Shown: piece by piece, positions 9,005 to 19,360 of the stretch
Numbering within the stretch: position 1 is the stretch's first letter
How the letters are laid out: the number at the start of each line of letters is the position of its first letter
Assembly: GCA_947172415.1 (NCBI GenBank)
Contig: OX359189.1
Span: 5,098,501 to 5,162,500, forward strand
Reading direction: 5' to 3'
Length of the DNA stretch: 64,000 nt
Source of the DNA: Chondrosia reniformis
Taxonomy: Eukaryota; Porifera; Demospongiae; Chondrillida; Chondrillidae
Notes under the pieces: generated by a model
Told to the model about the DNA's origin: nothing
Databases searched by the model: none
Seen by the model: only the letters and a program-made list of their open reading frames with translations
Translations under genes and position numbers: made by a program

Positions 9005-10853
9005 CTATTCACAGGGTACACAGCATCTGTGGTACTTCAGAAAGCAGTCATCCTCTTTCCTTGTGTGGCATAGATAAAGCTGGCAGTCTTTACAAAACCA
9101 TGCTGTGTCATGTCTCCTCTTATTATTGTGATTATAGCAGTAATGACATCTTCTGTAATGTTCTTGCTTGATAGGGAAATGTGCAGGACTAAACTTCTTG
9201 GAAGGTGTGAGTTGAGGTCTGCCGATCCTCTTCCTTGAGCAGTAAGTCCCAATTAGGGCCTTAGCTAGTTGAGTACGGTACGTTTTCATGTCTTGTATTT
9301 TACAATCAGTGTAATGATTAGTGAGTATGAAACTGTTAGTGATAGTTACATCAAGTATATACCACAAAATATACTTGTAGAAATTTTTACTTTTAAGGCG
9401 AACATATGGTAATAGCCCCGTAGTTGATCATTGTAGTCAACACCACCCATGAACTTGTTATATTGAACCACAGACGAAGGGCATGGAAATTGTGAACTCG
9501 TACTGTCTCTCATTTTTCTCTTCACATTTTCTCCCACAGTAGGGTCGGAGTTTGTGGCCATAATGCACACAGGCTTATTGTCTTGCCAAACTGTAGTGGT
9601 AAGACATTTGTACTGCATTGTTTTGCTATCGCCTCTCTCACAGAAGCCTTTGCTTGCCACTATCTTCAGTTCATCTGGGAAACCTTTCCTTTGCGATCGA
9701 ACGGTACCACATCCGTAAAGTCCCATTTTTAGAAGGTCAATCAGAAGGGACGCGCTAGTAAAGAAATTATCAAAGTACACATTTCGGAATGTATTTGAAA
9801 TATGCTCAGTGAGGGTGGTAACAACGTTTGCACCTAATCCTTTATGTATATTTCCAGCCTTCTTTCCAGTGTAGACATCAAATTCACACAAAAATCCATT
9901 TTCAGCATCAGCCATTGACCAAACCTTAATGCCTCTTTTGATCGGTTTCAAGGGCATATACTGCTTGAGTGTGGATCTGCCCTTGAAAGGGATCATGGCT
10001 TCATCGACACTAACATTCTTATGGGAGCAGTAAATTCTGCGAAACATGTCCACAATTGAATTCAATATTGGCCTGATTTTACCTAGTTTATCATAATTGG
10101 GGTCAGTTGGCAATGGAAGAATGCTGTTGTCCACAAAATGCAAATAGCGATGGATGTCAGTGAAACGTTTCCTCGAAATTCTTGTGCTAATTGGTATGTA
10201 ATTAAATATTTCATCCTTCTGCCAGTAATCATACAGAGCTGGTAGGTCTACTAGGCCCATAAGTATCATAAATCCCAAGTAAGCGCAAAGCTCTTCTACC
10301 GTTACTATTGTCCATACATCAAACCTTTCATTTCCCATGCACTCTAATGCATACTGATTGGTTTGCTTTACAATCAGTTCCAGTAGGGAAGTCGTAAAAA
10401 ATAACTGAAATACGCCCAGTGGAGAAGAAGGAAGTGCCTCCTTTGGTCCTGGCTGTTCTGTAAATGGTTTTAGTGTCACCTTCTTTAGCTGGGAAGTCCA
10501 TCTGATTGATTCATAACTGTAGATAATTATTAATTAGTTAATAAATTGTGTGTAATGTTATTTTATATATATTATTACTTCTCTTCCTCTTCCTCTTCAG
10601 AATCACTCTCAGACTCAAACTCTTGATTGCAGCTATGTGGAAAGGAAGCTAAGTGTATCCTGTGTAATGTATGTGCATATGGAATTCTTCTGCTGTACTT
10701 TGCTTCCTCATTAGGTTCTTCATCACTGGTGTCACTCTGTTCCTCATCACTTCCAGGGAAGAATATTTCCTCAAGGTCCTGGTCATCATCTAGCAATTCT
10801 GCCACCTCTTCTTGTGTGTAAACAGCTCTTGAAGCCATTTTATTTTTGTGCAT
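9005..10853 (-). CDS. PiggyBac transposase, one intron, one frameshift
   Basis: Exon 1 (10853-10579) encodes the acidic N-terminus (TQEEVAELLDDD, EEEEEE). The donor GTAATA and acceptor CTACAG bound a 62 bp intron. Exon 2 resumes in phase at 10516 and holds the DDE_Tnp_1_7 core: VDEAMIPFKGRSTLKQYMP, KVWSMADAENGF, VYFDNFFTSASLL and KFMGGVDYNDQLRGYY, including the aspartates expected of the catalytic set. Near 9400 a 2-nt insertion (an extra AT after GYYH) ends the main frame at 9346. The next frame (from about 9400 to 9005) continues the family sequence and ends in the Cys/His-rich zinc domain (CHYCYNHNNK...CKDCQLYLC...C). About 600 codons in all, normal family length. Almost intact. Confidence 0.85.
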
Positions 10854-11405
10854 TTATTATAATTAATTATACTATTAGTGTTGTAATATTTTACAACTTA
10901 CACGGTAGGTATGCGGCTAATTCGAAGGCTTTTTTCGCCACGGAGGTAGGTTCCTGTCACCTTTGTGCCCTAATCGTAAAGTGCAACTGTCTGACAACCA
11001 CTTAGCACCTGCTAGAGTTTGCTTTGGCAGAGCAAATACTAATAATTCACTGGGAAAGCCTGCGGCCTATCTATGACGATTTGTATCGTCAACGGTTATT
11101 GCGTGCATATAATTATCGTGACGATGTATATCGTTTACGGTCATTAAATGGTTAAAGACAGATTAAGGAGCAAGTTCAGCGATTGGTATGCCCAAGAGGT
11201 CAGCAAGGAACTAGATGCTGGTACCCAAGTTGAAGAAGTGCAAATAGACATGTGGATGTCGGTGATGAAGGAGCTGAGCAGCAGGTGGTTTATTTCAGCT
11301 TATGATTACATTCAAGCCAATCCAGACATTGTAAAGAATGGATTCAAGAAGGCTGGAATAAGTGAAGCCTTGGAAAAGGGTGTTCTAGAGGTAGATCCAG
11401 TATAA

Positions 11406-11611
11406 GATCTTTAAGTCAGTGACAACGATCTGTTTGCCTTAGACAGTGACTAAGAGTTAATGTTTTTTAATACACCAGTATGTAATCATGCACTAGTCAT
11501 TTTTTTAACATCATTACTTGGATTAGGCACTTGGGCAATTCATAATATACATATATGCATGTTCCTTTTAATCCTCTTGATAGACAAAACGCATTAACTT
11601 GTTCAGAGGCC
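11406..11611. other. Short AT-rich spacer
   Basis: Between the pogo C-terminus and family A copy 2. No ORF, motif or repeat seen; probably the 3' untranslated part of the pogo element. Confidence 0.3.
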
Positions 11612-11911
11612 AATTTTTTTCAAATTCGGACGTTCGGTTGGCTTTGGTTTTCTAGCATAAAATTAGCTTTCTCTTCCTTAGCGTAGAACATTGAACGAAC
11701 GAAATGGATTTTAAAACCAACCTTACTAATACTATGTAACGTAAAGCTTGCGCAAAAACGTTTTCTGCAAGATATGGTCTTGAAATTGACGGTAATCAAG
11801 CAACGACCGGAATCGGTTAACCGGATATCTAAGAACCAGCAAGTAGTTTCTGTTTTGAGGGGGAGCCAGGCACCCCACAAGATTTTTAAACTCGAAATAC
11901 TTGTTTCTTTT
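11612..11911 (+). mobile_element. Family A element, copy 2 (5' truncated)
   Basis: It matches family A from the CGGACGTTCGGTTGGC block to the 3' compound stem-loop (AAGTAGTTTCTGTTTTG ... GGGGGAGCCAGGCACCCC ... AAACTCGAAATACTTG). The 5' GC hairpin, TATGGC block and (TA)n tract are absent. Confidence 0.75.
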
Positions 11912-12484
11912 AATATTGCCTACTTGAATACATTGCCCTATCCTTTAAATCTTTAATTCATCAATACACTACCTAAAACAGGTGCCCCACATCCAAGTTA
12001 ATATGATTAGCTGTTTAATTTCCTAACTAACTGAATCTCTACACACCTATTATTCGTAGGATAACTTCCTAGCAAACCATTAAGCCTTTCAAAGCTGAAA
12101 AGCCAGAAAGAGTAAACAGGACCTAACTCTTTGCTTAGTGACAATGCAAGTGCATATAGTGCGAATCAGCATAAACTTCCCCTAGGAAATGACCTACCTT
12201 GGCCTTATTGTGTACGATTTTGAGGCTTTAAAAACTCATCTAGGTGTTAAAATGGCTGAAAAATCGATTTTGGAGGTTTCCGTATCGGTATAAGGCTTAT
12301 CTGACGAGTTATGAAATTAGCCAATGAAATCTATTCCCACCATTACGATTTATGACGGTATGACGCATTTCAAGGCAATTACGTAATTTTACTGCAATTA
12401 TACAGGTCCCGGCAGTTGCCTATTCTAATGTGAAAATTTTGTAAGTTCTTTTCTCTTCTTTTAGTGCTTTGAACTCGTAAAACA
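11912..12484. other. AT-rich stretch without a recognised feature
   Basis: No ORF with motifs. 12440-12484 is pyrimidine-rich (TTCTTTTCTCTTCTTTTAG) and may be an intron end or leader of the plus-strand ORF starting at 12485. Confidence 0.3.
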
Positions 12485-12862
12485 ATGAGTTCAAATAGCT
12501 TTAAATCGACTTGGACAAAGAAGCGTAGCAAGGATGATCGAGCAGCTGTTGCAAGACAGGTAAAAAAGCCTAATCGATGTCCAGAAAACTTGCCTACAAC
12601 TGACACTTTAATCGCCGAACTTCCAGCTGTTTCTGAGTGCCCTGAATACAACAGGCTTCTGAAGCTGAAGTAAGGACAGAATTCAATCAAGAGGATGCAA
12701 TCGATTGCTATCAAGGTTGGATTGAAACTCTGGACAGGGAAGACAGGAAGATTCTCTCTTTGATGATAACTGATTTTTTGCTAAAGAAAGGTTTTTGCAG
12801 GCTGCTAGTTATGCAAGTGAGCTAGTTGGGGTAACAGTGAGATCAATTAAGGCAATGGTGAG
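12485..12862 (+). pseudogene. Start of an uncharacterised transposon-like gene
   Basis: ATG at 12485 opens a basic N-terminus (STWTKKRSKDDRAAVARQ, then a Pro/Glu-rich part). The frame meets TAA at 12671, where GTAAGG could be a donor. Downstream, another frame reads CYQGWIETLDREDRKILSL then, after a shift, ASELVGVTVRSIKAM followed by GTGAGT. The helical block followed by a DNA-binding-like helix resembles N-terminal regions of repetitive sponge/cnidarian genes I recall but cannot name. Divergent from the THAP-DDE gene. Confidence 0.3.
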
Positions 12863-13210
12863 TTGATTTTATATCATGCATATTATTTCCAGGTGCAGCT
12901 TCAGCTACTGCTTTGTGAAGCAAGTTACTGTGATTTGGTCAGAGTCTGAGCTCGTAAATCTTAGGATTACTCTAGATCAAGAGTTTTTGAACAAGTATAT
13001 ACCACCTGCTACAGCATTCTTCAAAGCTGTGCTGTTACCAGAACTGCTAGGAAAATGGTATTCTAGGAGTTCTAGCCAAACAACAGCTTGCAATACTCGG
13101 CAATGATGACTACATTATGGTGAACAATAACGTTTTTATATATTACTGACTTACTACTGAATTATTACAATTACAAAGTGCAGAACAAATAAAAACAATT
13201 TTGTCCAATG
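12863..13210. other. Stretch without a confident gene
   Basis: An ORF at 12876-13106 may be an intron or exon remnant of the gene starting at 12485. No motif supports it. The rest is AT-rich. Confidence 0.25.
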
Positions 13211-13214
13211 TACT

Positions 13215-14509
13215 TATTTTGTTCTCTGTATTTAGCATAGCTATGTTAATGGTTGATTGCAAAAGAGTATACTTATTACGAATTAAACCTATTACTCACT
13301 CAACATGTATGCGTACTCGTGCACAATGTTGAACCCTCTGTCAGCAAGAATTTGGTCACCTGGGTTCAAGTATTGCAATAGTCGACACTCTTCAGTTAGG
13401 TGGCGATCGAATACCCTACCACCCCAACCCTTAGAAACAAAAGAAATAGTCCCTTGAGGTGTAATAGCTATTAGGTATTTGGCTGTATTATGACTCTTAT
13501 AATTGGAATAGGTTTGTGCCCGAGCTACCAAACTTGAAGGACGGTCAATAAACACCTCAAAACAATCAATTATTGCTATACATCTTCCAAAATAGTTTCT
13601 TAACGCTGAAGGCATTGTTTTTTGTACATTTTCTATCGTAGGCCAAATTATCAGAGGTTTAAGTCTAACATACATTGCATCCACCCACTTCTGAAAGCTT
13701 CGAGATATAGTTGACCGACTAACTTTAAAATGATAGGCAATATCCTGATCTGGTACACCTAACCGTAATTTTAATAGAACACAGTTAATCTGTGAAAATT
13801 TAGGAAGAGCACACCTTGCAGTGGATGTAATAGCAGGAGCAACTAAATTGAAGATAGTCATGAAGACTGCAAAATTTGGCAAACCAGTATAGAAGGCTAC
13901 AAGAGGGTCGTTTTCTTTAAGATTATTCTCATCTGACAGTGGTTCTGGGCTATTAAGTGTTGTTGTAAGTTAATTGTTTTCATCTCTTAGAGTGGCAACT
14001 TGTGTAGAGAGTGTAAAAACTTCAGTCTCTAACAACTGAATCCTTTCCGCTGTTACAGTGATGTCGTCCACCTGATTACATTGTCCTTCACCCAATCTGG
14101 ATTCACTAGAATCAGCTTCAGGTTCAATCATTTCATCATCACAGTTACTCACACTATCTGAATCATTTTCATCCTGGGCCTGTACAGCAGCTGACTGTCG
14201 AGTCTTCTTTGATTTCAATCTCCTTTCATAGCTTTTGAAATTCTGTCTCTTCTTTTTCTTCAATGGACTGTCCATAAATGCAAACACAGAAGGAACATAG
14301 TCAGGAGAAGCAGGATCATCCTTCTTTTCACTAGAAATGAAGTGTTTACTGCAAATTCGTGAATGCTCGGTAGGTTTCCAGTTCATACGCCTAACAGCCT
14401 GAATCCACCTTTGTTTCCTCTCCTCATCAGCAGGAAAACGATAAAAAGATATCCCACTATCCTTAGAAGCTCGATTTGTGCAACCATAGGCACAACATGT
14501 ATGCGGCAT
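13215..14509 (-). pseudogene. THAP zinc finger-DDE_Tnp_4 transposase, one stop and an internal deletion
   Basis: ATG at 14509 starts a THAP C2CH finger (CCAYGC ... RWIQAV ... CSKHF ... PSVF) that binds DNA. An acidic linker and a short coiled-coil stretch follow (IQLLETEVFTLSTQVATL). TAA at 13972-13970 interrupts, but the same frame continues for 226 codons: a helix-turn-helix (DIAYHFKVSRSTISRSFQKW), a catalytic-Asp block IAIIDCFE, and ADRGFNI. After FNI a deletion of perhaps 40-50 codons joins to ARVRIHVE in another frame, where TGA replaces the usual Arg, then VIGLIRNKYTLLQ. Typical of PIF/Harbinger-ISL2EU-like elements (family knowledge). The Myb-like gene upstream on the same strand fits that class. 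Confidence 0.8.
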
Positions 14510-14668
14510 AATGTCTAACACAACCTTACAACTATCGTATAACCAATATATATAGTTACAACTACAGGATGTAGTTCTTATGTATGACATGTGTTAGTTT
14601 CCATTTTCTCCATGAAAGAGAAGGAAATGGTATTAACATTACTAGCCTAATCTGAAAGTTTAATTCAC

Positions 14669-15043
14669 CTGGCCATTCACTATTTATTAGCCAGGAAGCA
14701 GTTCCAAATGGCGGGATGGAATTGGAATGGTTTCCGTTTCTTCTTGTCAATTTTGGGGCTCTGAAAGCTTTCTTCTTCTGACTATTTTCGTATCTCTCAT
14801 CAAGTGCCTTCATTAGTAAATTTGTTTCTATGAATTGTATTTGTGAATGTGATAGAAAGGTGAAGTGACAGATGCAGTTATATAATATGTGCGCCAACAG
14901 TAGTCTTACCTTCTGATCTCCAAGAATGTTTGTGTAAAACAATTATTGTTTCACCTGATTCTTCTATTTCTGACTCATCCGTTCTATGGTCTGTAGTCAC
15001 ATCTTTGAACTTTGCTGCCTCATCAACGGTGATTTCAGAAGCT
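14669..15043 (-). CDS. Myb/SANT-like (trihelix) gene, two internal exons
   Basis: Exon 15043-14910 (after acceptor GAAAACAG, before donor GTAAGA) and exon 14827-14669 (after ATTCATAG, before GTGAAT) join in phase. The seam is KHSWRSE-ETNLLMKALDERY, which has the Trp, acidic run and helix spacing of a Myb/SANT or MADF-type DNA-binding domain. The upstream part is acidic (TDESEIEESGE). PIF/Harbinger elements carry such a second protein with the transposase, so this may be the partner of the THAP-DDE gene directly downstream. The further 3' exon is uncertain. Confidence 0.5.
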
Positions 15044-15380
15044 CTGTTTTCAAGTTTCTAATAAAGAAACAAGGAGTTCGAGTTTAAAAAACTCGTGGGG
15101 CGCCAGGCGCCCCTAAGTAAACTCGAACTACTTGGCTGCTTCTCATAGATATCCGGTTAACTGATTTCCGATCGACTCTTGTTGGCCGTCAATTTTTCGA
15201 GGCCATATCTCGTAGAAAACGTTTTTACGCAAGCTTTACGTTACATAGTATTAGTAAGGGTGGTTTTTAAGTCCATTTCGTTCGTTCACTGTTCTACGCT
15301 AAGGAAGAGAAAGCTAATTTTAAGCTAGAAAACGAAAGCTAGCTGAACGTCCGCCATTTTTTGACAGATATATATATATA

Positions 15381-16154
15381 TCAGAGAGTACGGTAGTACT
15401 CTCTATGTAGGGATGGTACGGGTTGTTTCGTTTTCCCCATACATTGGTATAGGAGCGAAATTCCGAATTAGGCTGAAAATCGCCAAAACGAGACTATGTA
15501 GAGTTGAATATAGAACAAACATGCTATAAATTGGCCTTGAAGGCAAGCGACCGTGTATCGTTGGCAAACGAACGAACTTTGAAATCTCCCATTTTCGTTT
15601 TCTTCTTCTTCATCTTCTTCATCTTCTTCTTCATCTTCTTCTTCATCTTCTTCGCCCGCTGTAACTAAAAAACGAAATAAGCCTTCGGACTACTTCTTAA
15701 TCGAAATTACTCTAAATTTTCCGAGCTGTATTCTTTTGTAGAAGCGAGAGCGATAACGCTATTATTGAGTATGACAGTTTTCATGGCTCAAGAGTCAAGA
15801 CCTCAATAAATTCGCCATTTTAATGACGTCATTGCGAAGATTGCGAAACCAAAGTGGTTTAAAATACAACGAATTCCTAGCTTATGCTCCATAAAAAGTA
15901 CAGAAACTAGAGAACAATAAAAATTTTCTACAAAAATAGTGAAGATGTAGGGATGGCACAAAAAGCATAGAAACAAGAAAGGGATGTTACACAGTGAAGC
16001 ATTAGCTATGCATGAATCCTACAAGCAAGGGTGTTGTATGATTCGTGCATATATAGCTAATGCTTCACTGTGTAACATCCCTTTCTTGTTTCTATGCTTT
16101 TTGTGCCATCCCTACATCTTCACTATTTTTGTAGAAAATTTTTATTGTTCTCTA
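15381..16154 (+). mobile_element. Family C hairpin-ended element, copy 2
   Basis: It starts TCAGAGAGTACGGTAGTACT with an 8-bp hairpin (GAGAGTAC-GGTA-GTACTCTC), then GTAGGGATGG. It includes a long CTTCTTCAT pyrimidine tract (about 15600-15650) and the conserved GCCCGCTGTAACTAAAAA block. It ends in a near-perfect palindrome (15908-16154). No protein. Inserted in the TA tract of family A copy 3, giving exact boundaries. Homologous to copy 1 (1-1186) outside the distal palindrome. Confidence 0.8.
15908..16154. repeat. Near-perfect palindrome, about 105-bp arms
   Basis: The left arm begins TAGAGAACAATAAAAATTTT; the right arm ends with its exact inverse at 16154. The arms pair almost without mismatch, apart from a short TA insertion near the loop (about 16050), around a loop of some 33 nt. 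Both arms carry GTAGGGATGGC and GAAAGGGATGTTACACAG. Near-identity of the arms implies recent formation or repair by gene conversion. The short ORF at 15984-16199 is a by-product. Confidence 0.85.
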
Positions 16155-16286
16155 TATATATATACAAGACTACGAACAGGAAGCCATACGTTAACATAAT
16201 TTCTGAAAACAATATAGGGGCGCCTGTGGCGCCCCAAAAAGATTAATTTATGATACTAATGAAAATTATTTAACACATTAACCTAC

Positions 16287-16402
16287 CCTTTGCCTTCTTT
16301 GCCTTTTCCTAGTTAATTTTAGCCTTTCTTCATTTCCTTCTGGGGTAAGATTGGCATGTTTTTCTCTTCTTTTAAAATTATAAAAGAGGCGTTTGGTTGC
16401 CA
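16287..16402 (-). CDS. Isolated exon-like ORF, highly basic
   Basis: Flanked by acceptor TATTTATAG and donor GTAGGT on the minus strand. One frame is open throughout and reads VATKRLFYNFKRREKHANL then EERLKLTRKRQRRQR. It lies between the small spliced gene (17250-16715) and the Myb-like exons on the same strand and could belong to either; the phases I tried do not join cleanly. No family recognised. Confidence 0.35.
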
Positions 16403-16714
16403 CTATAAATATATATCAGATTGTATGACATATGCTACATGTATGTGTATTCTATAATTACGTTTAATAATATCTGAAGGTTCCTCTGTCATATAAAGTT
16501 TCACTTCATCAAAGATCTTTACAGACTAATGTATTCTCTGGGCTTGCATAACTAATACAAGTAAATGAGTCAATTTAAGGTCATTGTACCCATACAGCAT
16601 AATCTTGTTTTGATACCTTGAAATTTCTGATTGCTGTTAAGATTCTGATGAACACTTTTAACAGCTTGCTATATAAATAAAATAAAAAGTAATACCATTT
16701 GTAATTCATGTTTA

Positions 16715-17250
16715 TTAACTGCATGCATTTTTGAAGCTCACAGTTAGTTTTCCCTTTACTTTTCTTGTTTTAGGAGTTTCTTCTGTACGTTGTGAGGTGC
16801 TACACGTATTAGAGGGAGATTCCTCCAGGTTATACAGCCGAGATTGTACTTCCATAAAAGCTAAGTCCATTCCATTCACTTTTGCATCTACCCTAGCTAG
16901 TGTGATGTTGAGCTGACGGATAACTGTAAAATAAAGTGTTGCTACACTATTGTACAGTTGCAAATTCAGGCCAGCCGTATTTGTTTAGAAGCTGCATAGC
17001 TATAATATGTTACTATACATACCTGTTTTAGTTCACTTATTTCAGAGCTCGGAGTACATGTACTAGTGTTGCCTGCCTGAGCATCACCTAAATCACTATA
17101 TAAGGCTTCATCTTGTATGAGTTCTGAAAAAGCTATTAGATATGAAATGATAAAATGTGTGCAAATTTATTGGTGATTACAGTTACCATTTTACTCACCT
17201 CGGTCTGGGTTAATAAAAGTGTATCTTGGATCTCTATTGAACTTTTCCAT
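16715..17250 (-). CDS. Small three-exon gene, about 116 aa, unknown function
   Basis: Exons 17250-17199 (ATG; MEKFNRDPRYTFINPDR), 17123-17023 and 16912-16715 have canonical GT/AG sites (GTGAGT, TTTTTCAG; GTATGT, CCGTCAG), and phases agree at both joins. The last exon is helical (LNITLARVDAKVNGMDLAF, VQSRLYNLEE), suggesting a coiled coil, with a Lys-rich tail, and ends in TAA. An internal GTGAGC near 16738 could instead be a donor to a further exon. No signal peptide or membrane segment. It may be the 5' part of the Myb-like gene or an independent gene. Confidence 0.5.
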
Positions 17251-17559
17251 TGCACTATCATATAGTTAGTGATTAAAGATTGTGTTGACTTGAGCCTGCC
17301 ACTTAGGTGTCCTCCTTCAACAATAGAATCCCGCCAAAATTGATGATTTTATGACGTATGTAAGGCTTAGGTAATTAGACAGTCTTTATGACCATATTTA
17401 TTTGACCAATCAGCAAGCTCTTTTAAAATAACCTTATTTGAAGGACCAACCATGTGAAAAGGCTGTAGTATATAGTAGTATATCTAGTATATTACTAGTA
17501 CAATATTTAGTGAACTCTAATAGCGATAAATGTCAAATCGCTAATATAGCTAAATTTAT

Positions 17560-17844
17560 TTGCACGCTAATAATAAGTATACCCCACAATCTTTCGCAAT
17601 TTCTAAGGCCTACAGATACTTTGCAGATGGATTAGTAACAACTGTTAGGGCTTATTATACTGAAGAAGACCAAATTGTGATCAAAGGATATTGCTACTCT
17701 TCCCTGAAGGCAAAGACAACTTACACAGTGTACGTGATACTAAAATCTAATGGTGAACACTTCCGGAAAACGCCATGTTTGGTGACGTTTTGTGATGTAA
17801 TTTTGCAAGTCGTCTATATGGACATCTTTTATTATACGGTTTAA
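17560..17844 (+). CDS. SWIM-type zinc-finger-family-like exon
   Basis: The frame contains YFADGLVTTVRAYYTEEDQ then IVIKGYCYSSLKAKTTYTVY and VILKSNGE. This pattern resembles the segment before the CxC...CxH zinc ligands in SWIM-containing proteins that are repetitive in cnidarians and sponges. The zinc-ligand block itself is not visible downstream, so the exon is partial or decayed. Assignment from motif memory only. Confidence 0.35.
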   Translation: MHANNKYTPQSFAISKAYRYFADGLVTTVRAYYTEEDQIVIKGYCYSSLKAKTTYTVYVILKSNGEHFRKTPCLVTFCDVILQVVYMDIFYYTV

Positions 17845-18679
17845 ATATGTTGTATATTTGTATGTATGATCAAATATATATATTTGTTCTCTTCTGCAAG
17901 TAGCAAAGCCACAATCAATGCAAGCTGCATGGAAAAGCAGGGTCACATGATATTTGATTATTTTTGTCTGCATGCATTGTATATATGACTAACTTTAAAC
18001 AGATAGGTAACACATATCCCTTCCTGCAATTATTATTTGCAGCATGTGGGTTTATTGTGTAAAAGTGGTGCACTTTATATAAAAGTGGCACTATAAGCTT
18101 TCTATCATTTGGCACTACAGAAAAGTGAGAACTTGGACGACTAATTTTTGCCAACCTTTGTAGGATAAAAATGTCATTTCCTGTCCTGGATATGTCCTTG
18201 AAAGACAGCTACACAAAGGTATGAAGCAGTTAATGTATAATTTAAACATTTGGTTAATTTAAAGTGAACTATAAGTGCTTGTTTATGTATACTCACAATG
18301 AATTATAGTCGATAATTTCTCCAGATATGTAATTTTCACAAATAAGGCTTGCTAGGTCTGAATATCGAAATGCAGCATTAGCTTCCACTTTCACTCCTGG
18401 TCAGTTTAGAAGTCTGTGTATAAATATGAATTTCAATGCAGGAGCAATGTACAGTTAGCTTTGGTAGTTATATGTGTGCATGGAAGAAGTACGTACGGAA
18501 TGTAAACTATCCTTATTTAGCATGCTATATAGGGTACCAAAGATAAATAAAATAAAATAATGAAAGCAACCCATTCTGTAATTGATATACGATTGGTCCT
18601 ACAGTCTAAAGTGAGTACAATATCTGGCTAATATCCATTTTGTGTTGGACTGTATGTTGTAGGGAATATACTGTACATA
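17845..18679. other. Stretch with coding-like scraps but no confident gene
   Basis: AT-rich. Minus-strand ORF 18154-17915 (LAKISRPSSHFSVVPNDRK) lacks a recognised motif. No repeat copy elsewhere in the window. Confidence 0.25.
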
Positions 18680-18689
18680 TACATTGTTG

Positions 18690-18890
18690 TGGATTCTGAT
18701 TTTGAAGGCTTGCAACAAGTAATCTTCTCGGAAACAGCATGTTTCTTTAGTCCCAAACATCGATAGTGACTTCATTTTAAGCAATCTGCACATTGAATGA
18801 AGTCCTCTTCTTCTGTAGCTGTACACATTCCAAAACCTTCCATATGACAAGTTTGGATTCTGTACATGCATTTTACACCAGGTACTAGTA
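18690..18890 (-). pseudogene. PHD-finger-like exon with a stop
   Basis: On the minus strand the frame reads VKCMYRIQTCHMEGFGMC, then EEEDFIQCADCLK, stop, SHYRCLGLKKHAV and a further CC. The order Cys-x2-Cys ... His-x2-Cys after acidic residues fits the second half of a PHD finger (FIQC..C..W.H..C). The TGA stands where Trp or Tyr normally occurs before the His. Unclear whether a host or a transposon gene. Confidence 0.4.
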
Positions 18891-19360
18891 GGCTATCTCT
18901 TTGTTTGGAATCTGTGTTAGGTGATGTAGTAAATGAAGAAGGAATGCACAATCTGAATTTGAAATTTAACCTAATTAATATGTACAGATAACAAGGAATT
19001 ACCTTTTTGTAATGGTGTAGTCAAACTGCCAGTGTCCAAAACCGGAGGAACTATGTGGTTTGGGGATAACGACTGTCTACCTTTACTATAGATCCACATG
19101 ATATTGATTGGATCACTGTAGGAATCCACACAGCCACAGGTGGAATAGAGCCTTCATAGCCAAGGCACTGACCCTCACAATACATTATAATTAGTCTCTT
19201 AAGAACCCTGCACTATGGAGTACCTGAAGCTTCCCTTTTCATAATACAAAATAAATGCATGCACATCATAAAAAGCTACCCCATTGCACTTACCACTGCA
19301 TATCACCCACAGGTCTATATATGGATCTAATTATTATTTTGGCGTGTGAACGGTTGCAGC

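Larger units (their letters stand above)
8338..11155 (-). mobile_element. PiggyBac-family DNA transposon, full length
   Basis: It is bounded by TTAA on both sides (8338-8341 and 11152-11155), the piggyBac target duplication. The left end reads TTAACCCTTTCCGCGCC; the right end, reverse-complemented, TTAACCATTTAATGACCG. About 2.8 kb with the transposase on the minus strand. Subterminal regions hold repeats: GTGCCACGTG words on the left and ATCGT(C/G)A words on the right (11078-11140). The precise split of a pogo transposase at TTAA confirms both boundaries. Confidence 0.85.
8150..11405 (+). pseudogene. Pogo/Tigger-type (DDE_1) transposase, split by piggyBac
   Basis: Left part, about 8150-8337: VILPYVEDVGKKL, then VALVIFDV, then after a frameshift VHVPNKCTDLFEPLDLSITK. 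Right part, 11156-11405: RLRSKFSDWYAQEVSKELD, then YDYIQANPDIVKNGFKKAGI and the family C-terminus. DDE_1 transposases cut DNA with an RNase H-like fold; VIFDV carries a catalytic aspartate region. Collapsing the two TTAA copies (8338-8341 and 11152-11155) restores one reading frame through the conserved KPF-KDRLR junction. The N-terminal DNA-binding domain is not visible and a TGA follows VIFDV, so it was decayed or decays now. Confidence 0.75.
15070..16241 (-). mobile_element. Family A element, copy 3, split by a family C insertion
   Basis: The two parts, 15070-15380 and 16155-16241, together give a full-length A element (about 400 bp) on the minus strand. Both hairpins are perfect: 3' inner GGGGCGCC-A-GGCGCCCC at 15097-15113 and 5' GGGGCGCC-TGT-GGCGCCCC at 16217-16235. 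The C element lies in the (TA)n tract. It probably sits in an intron of the minus-strand gene around it. Confidence 0.8.
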
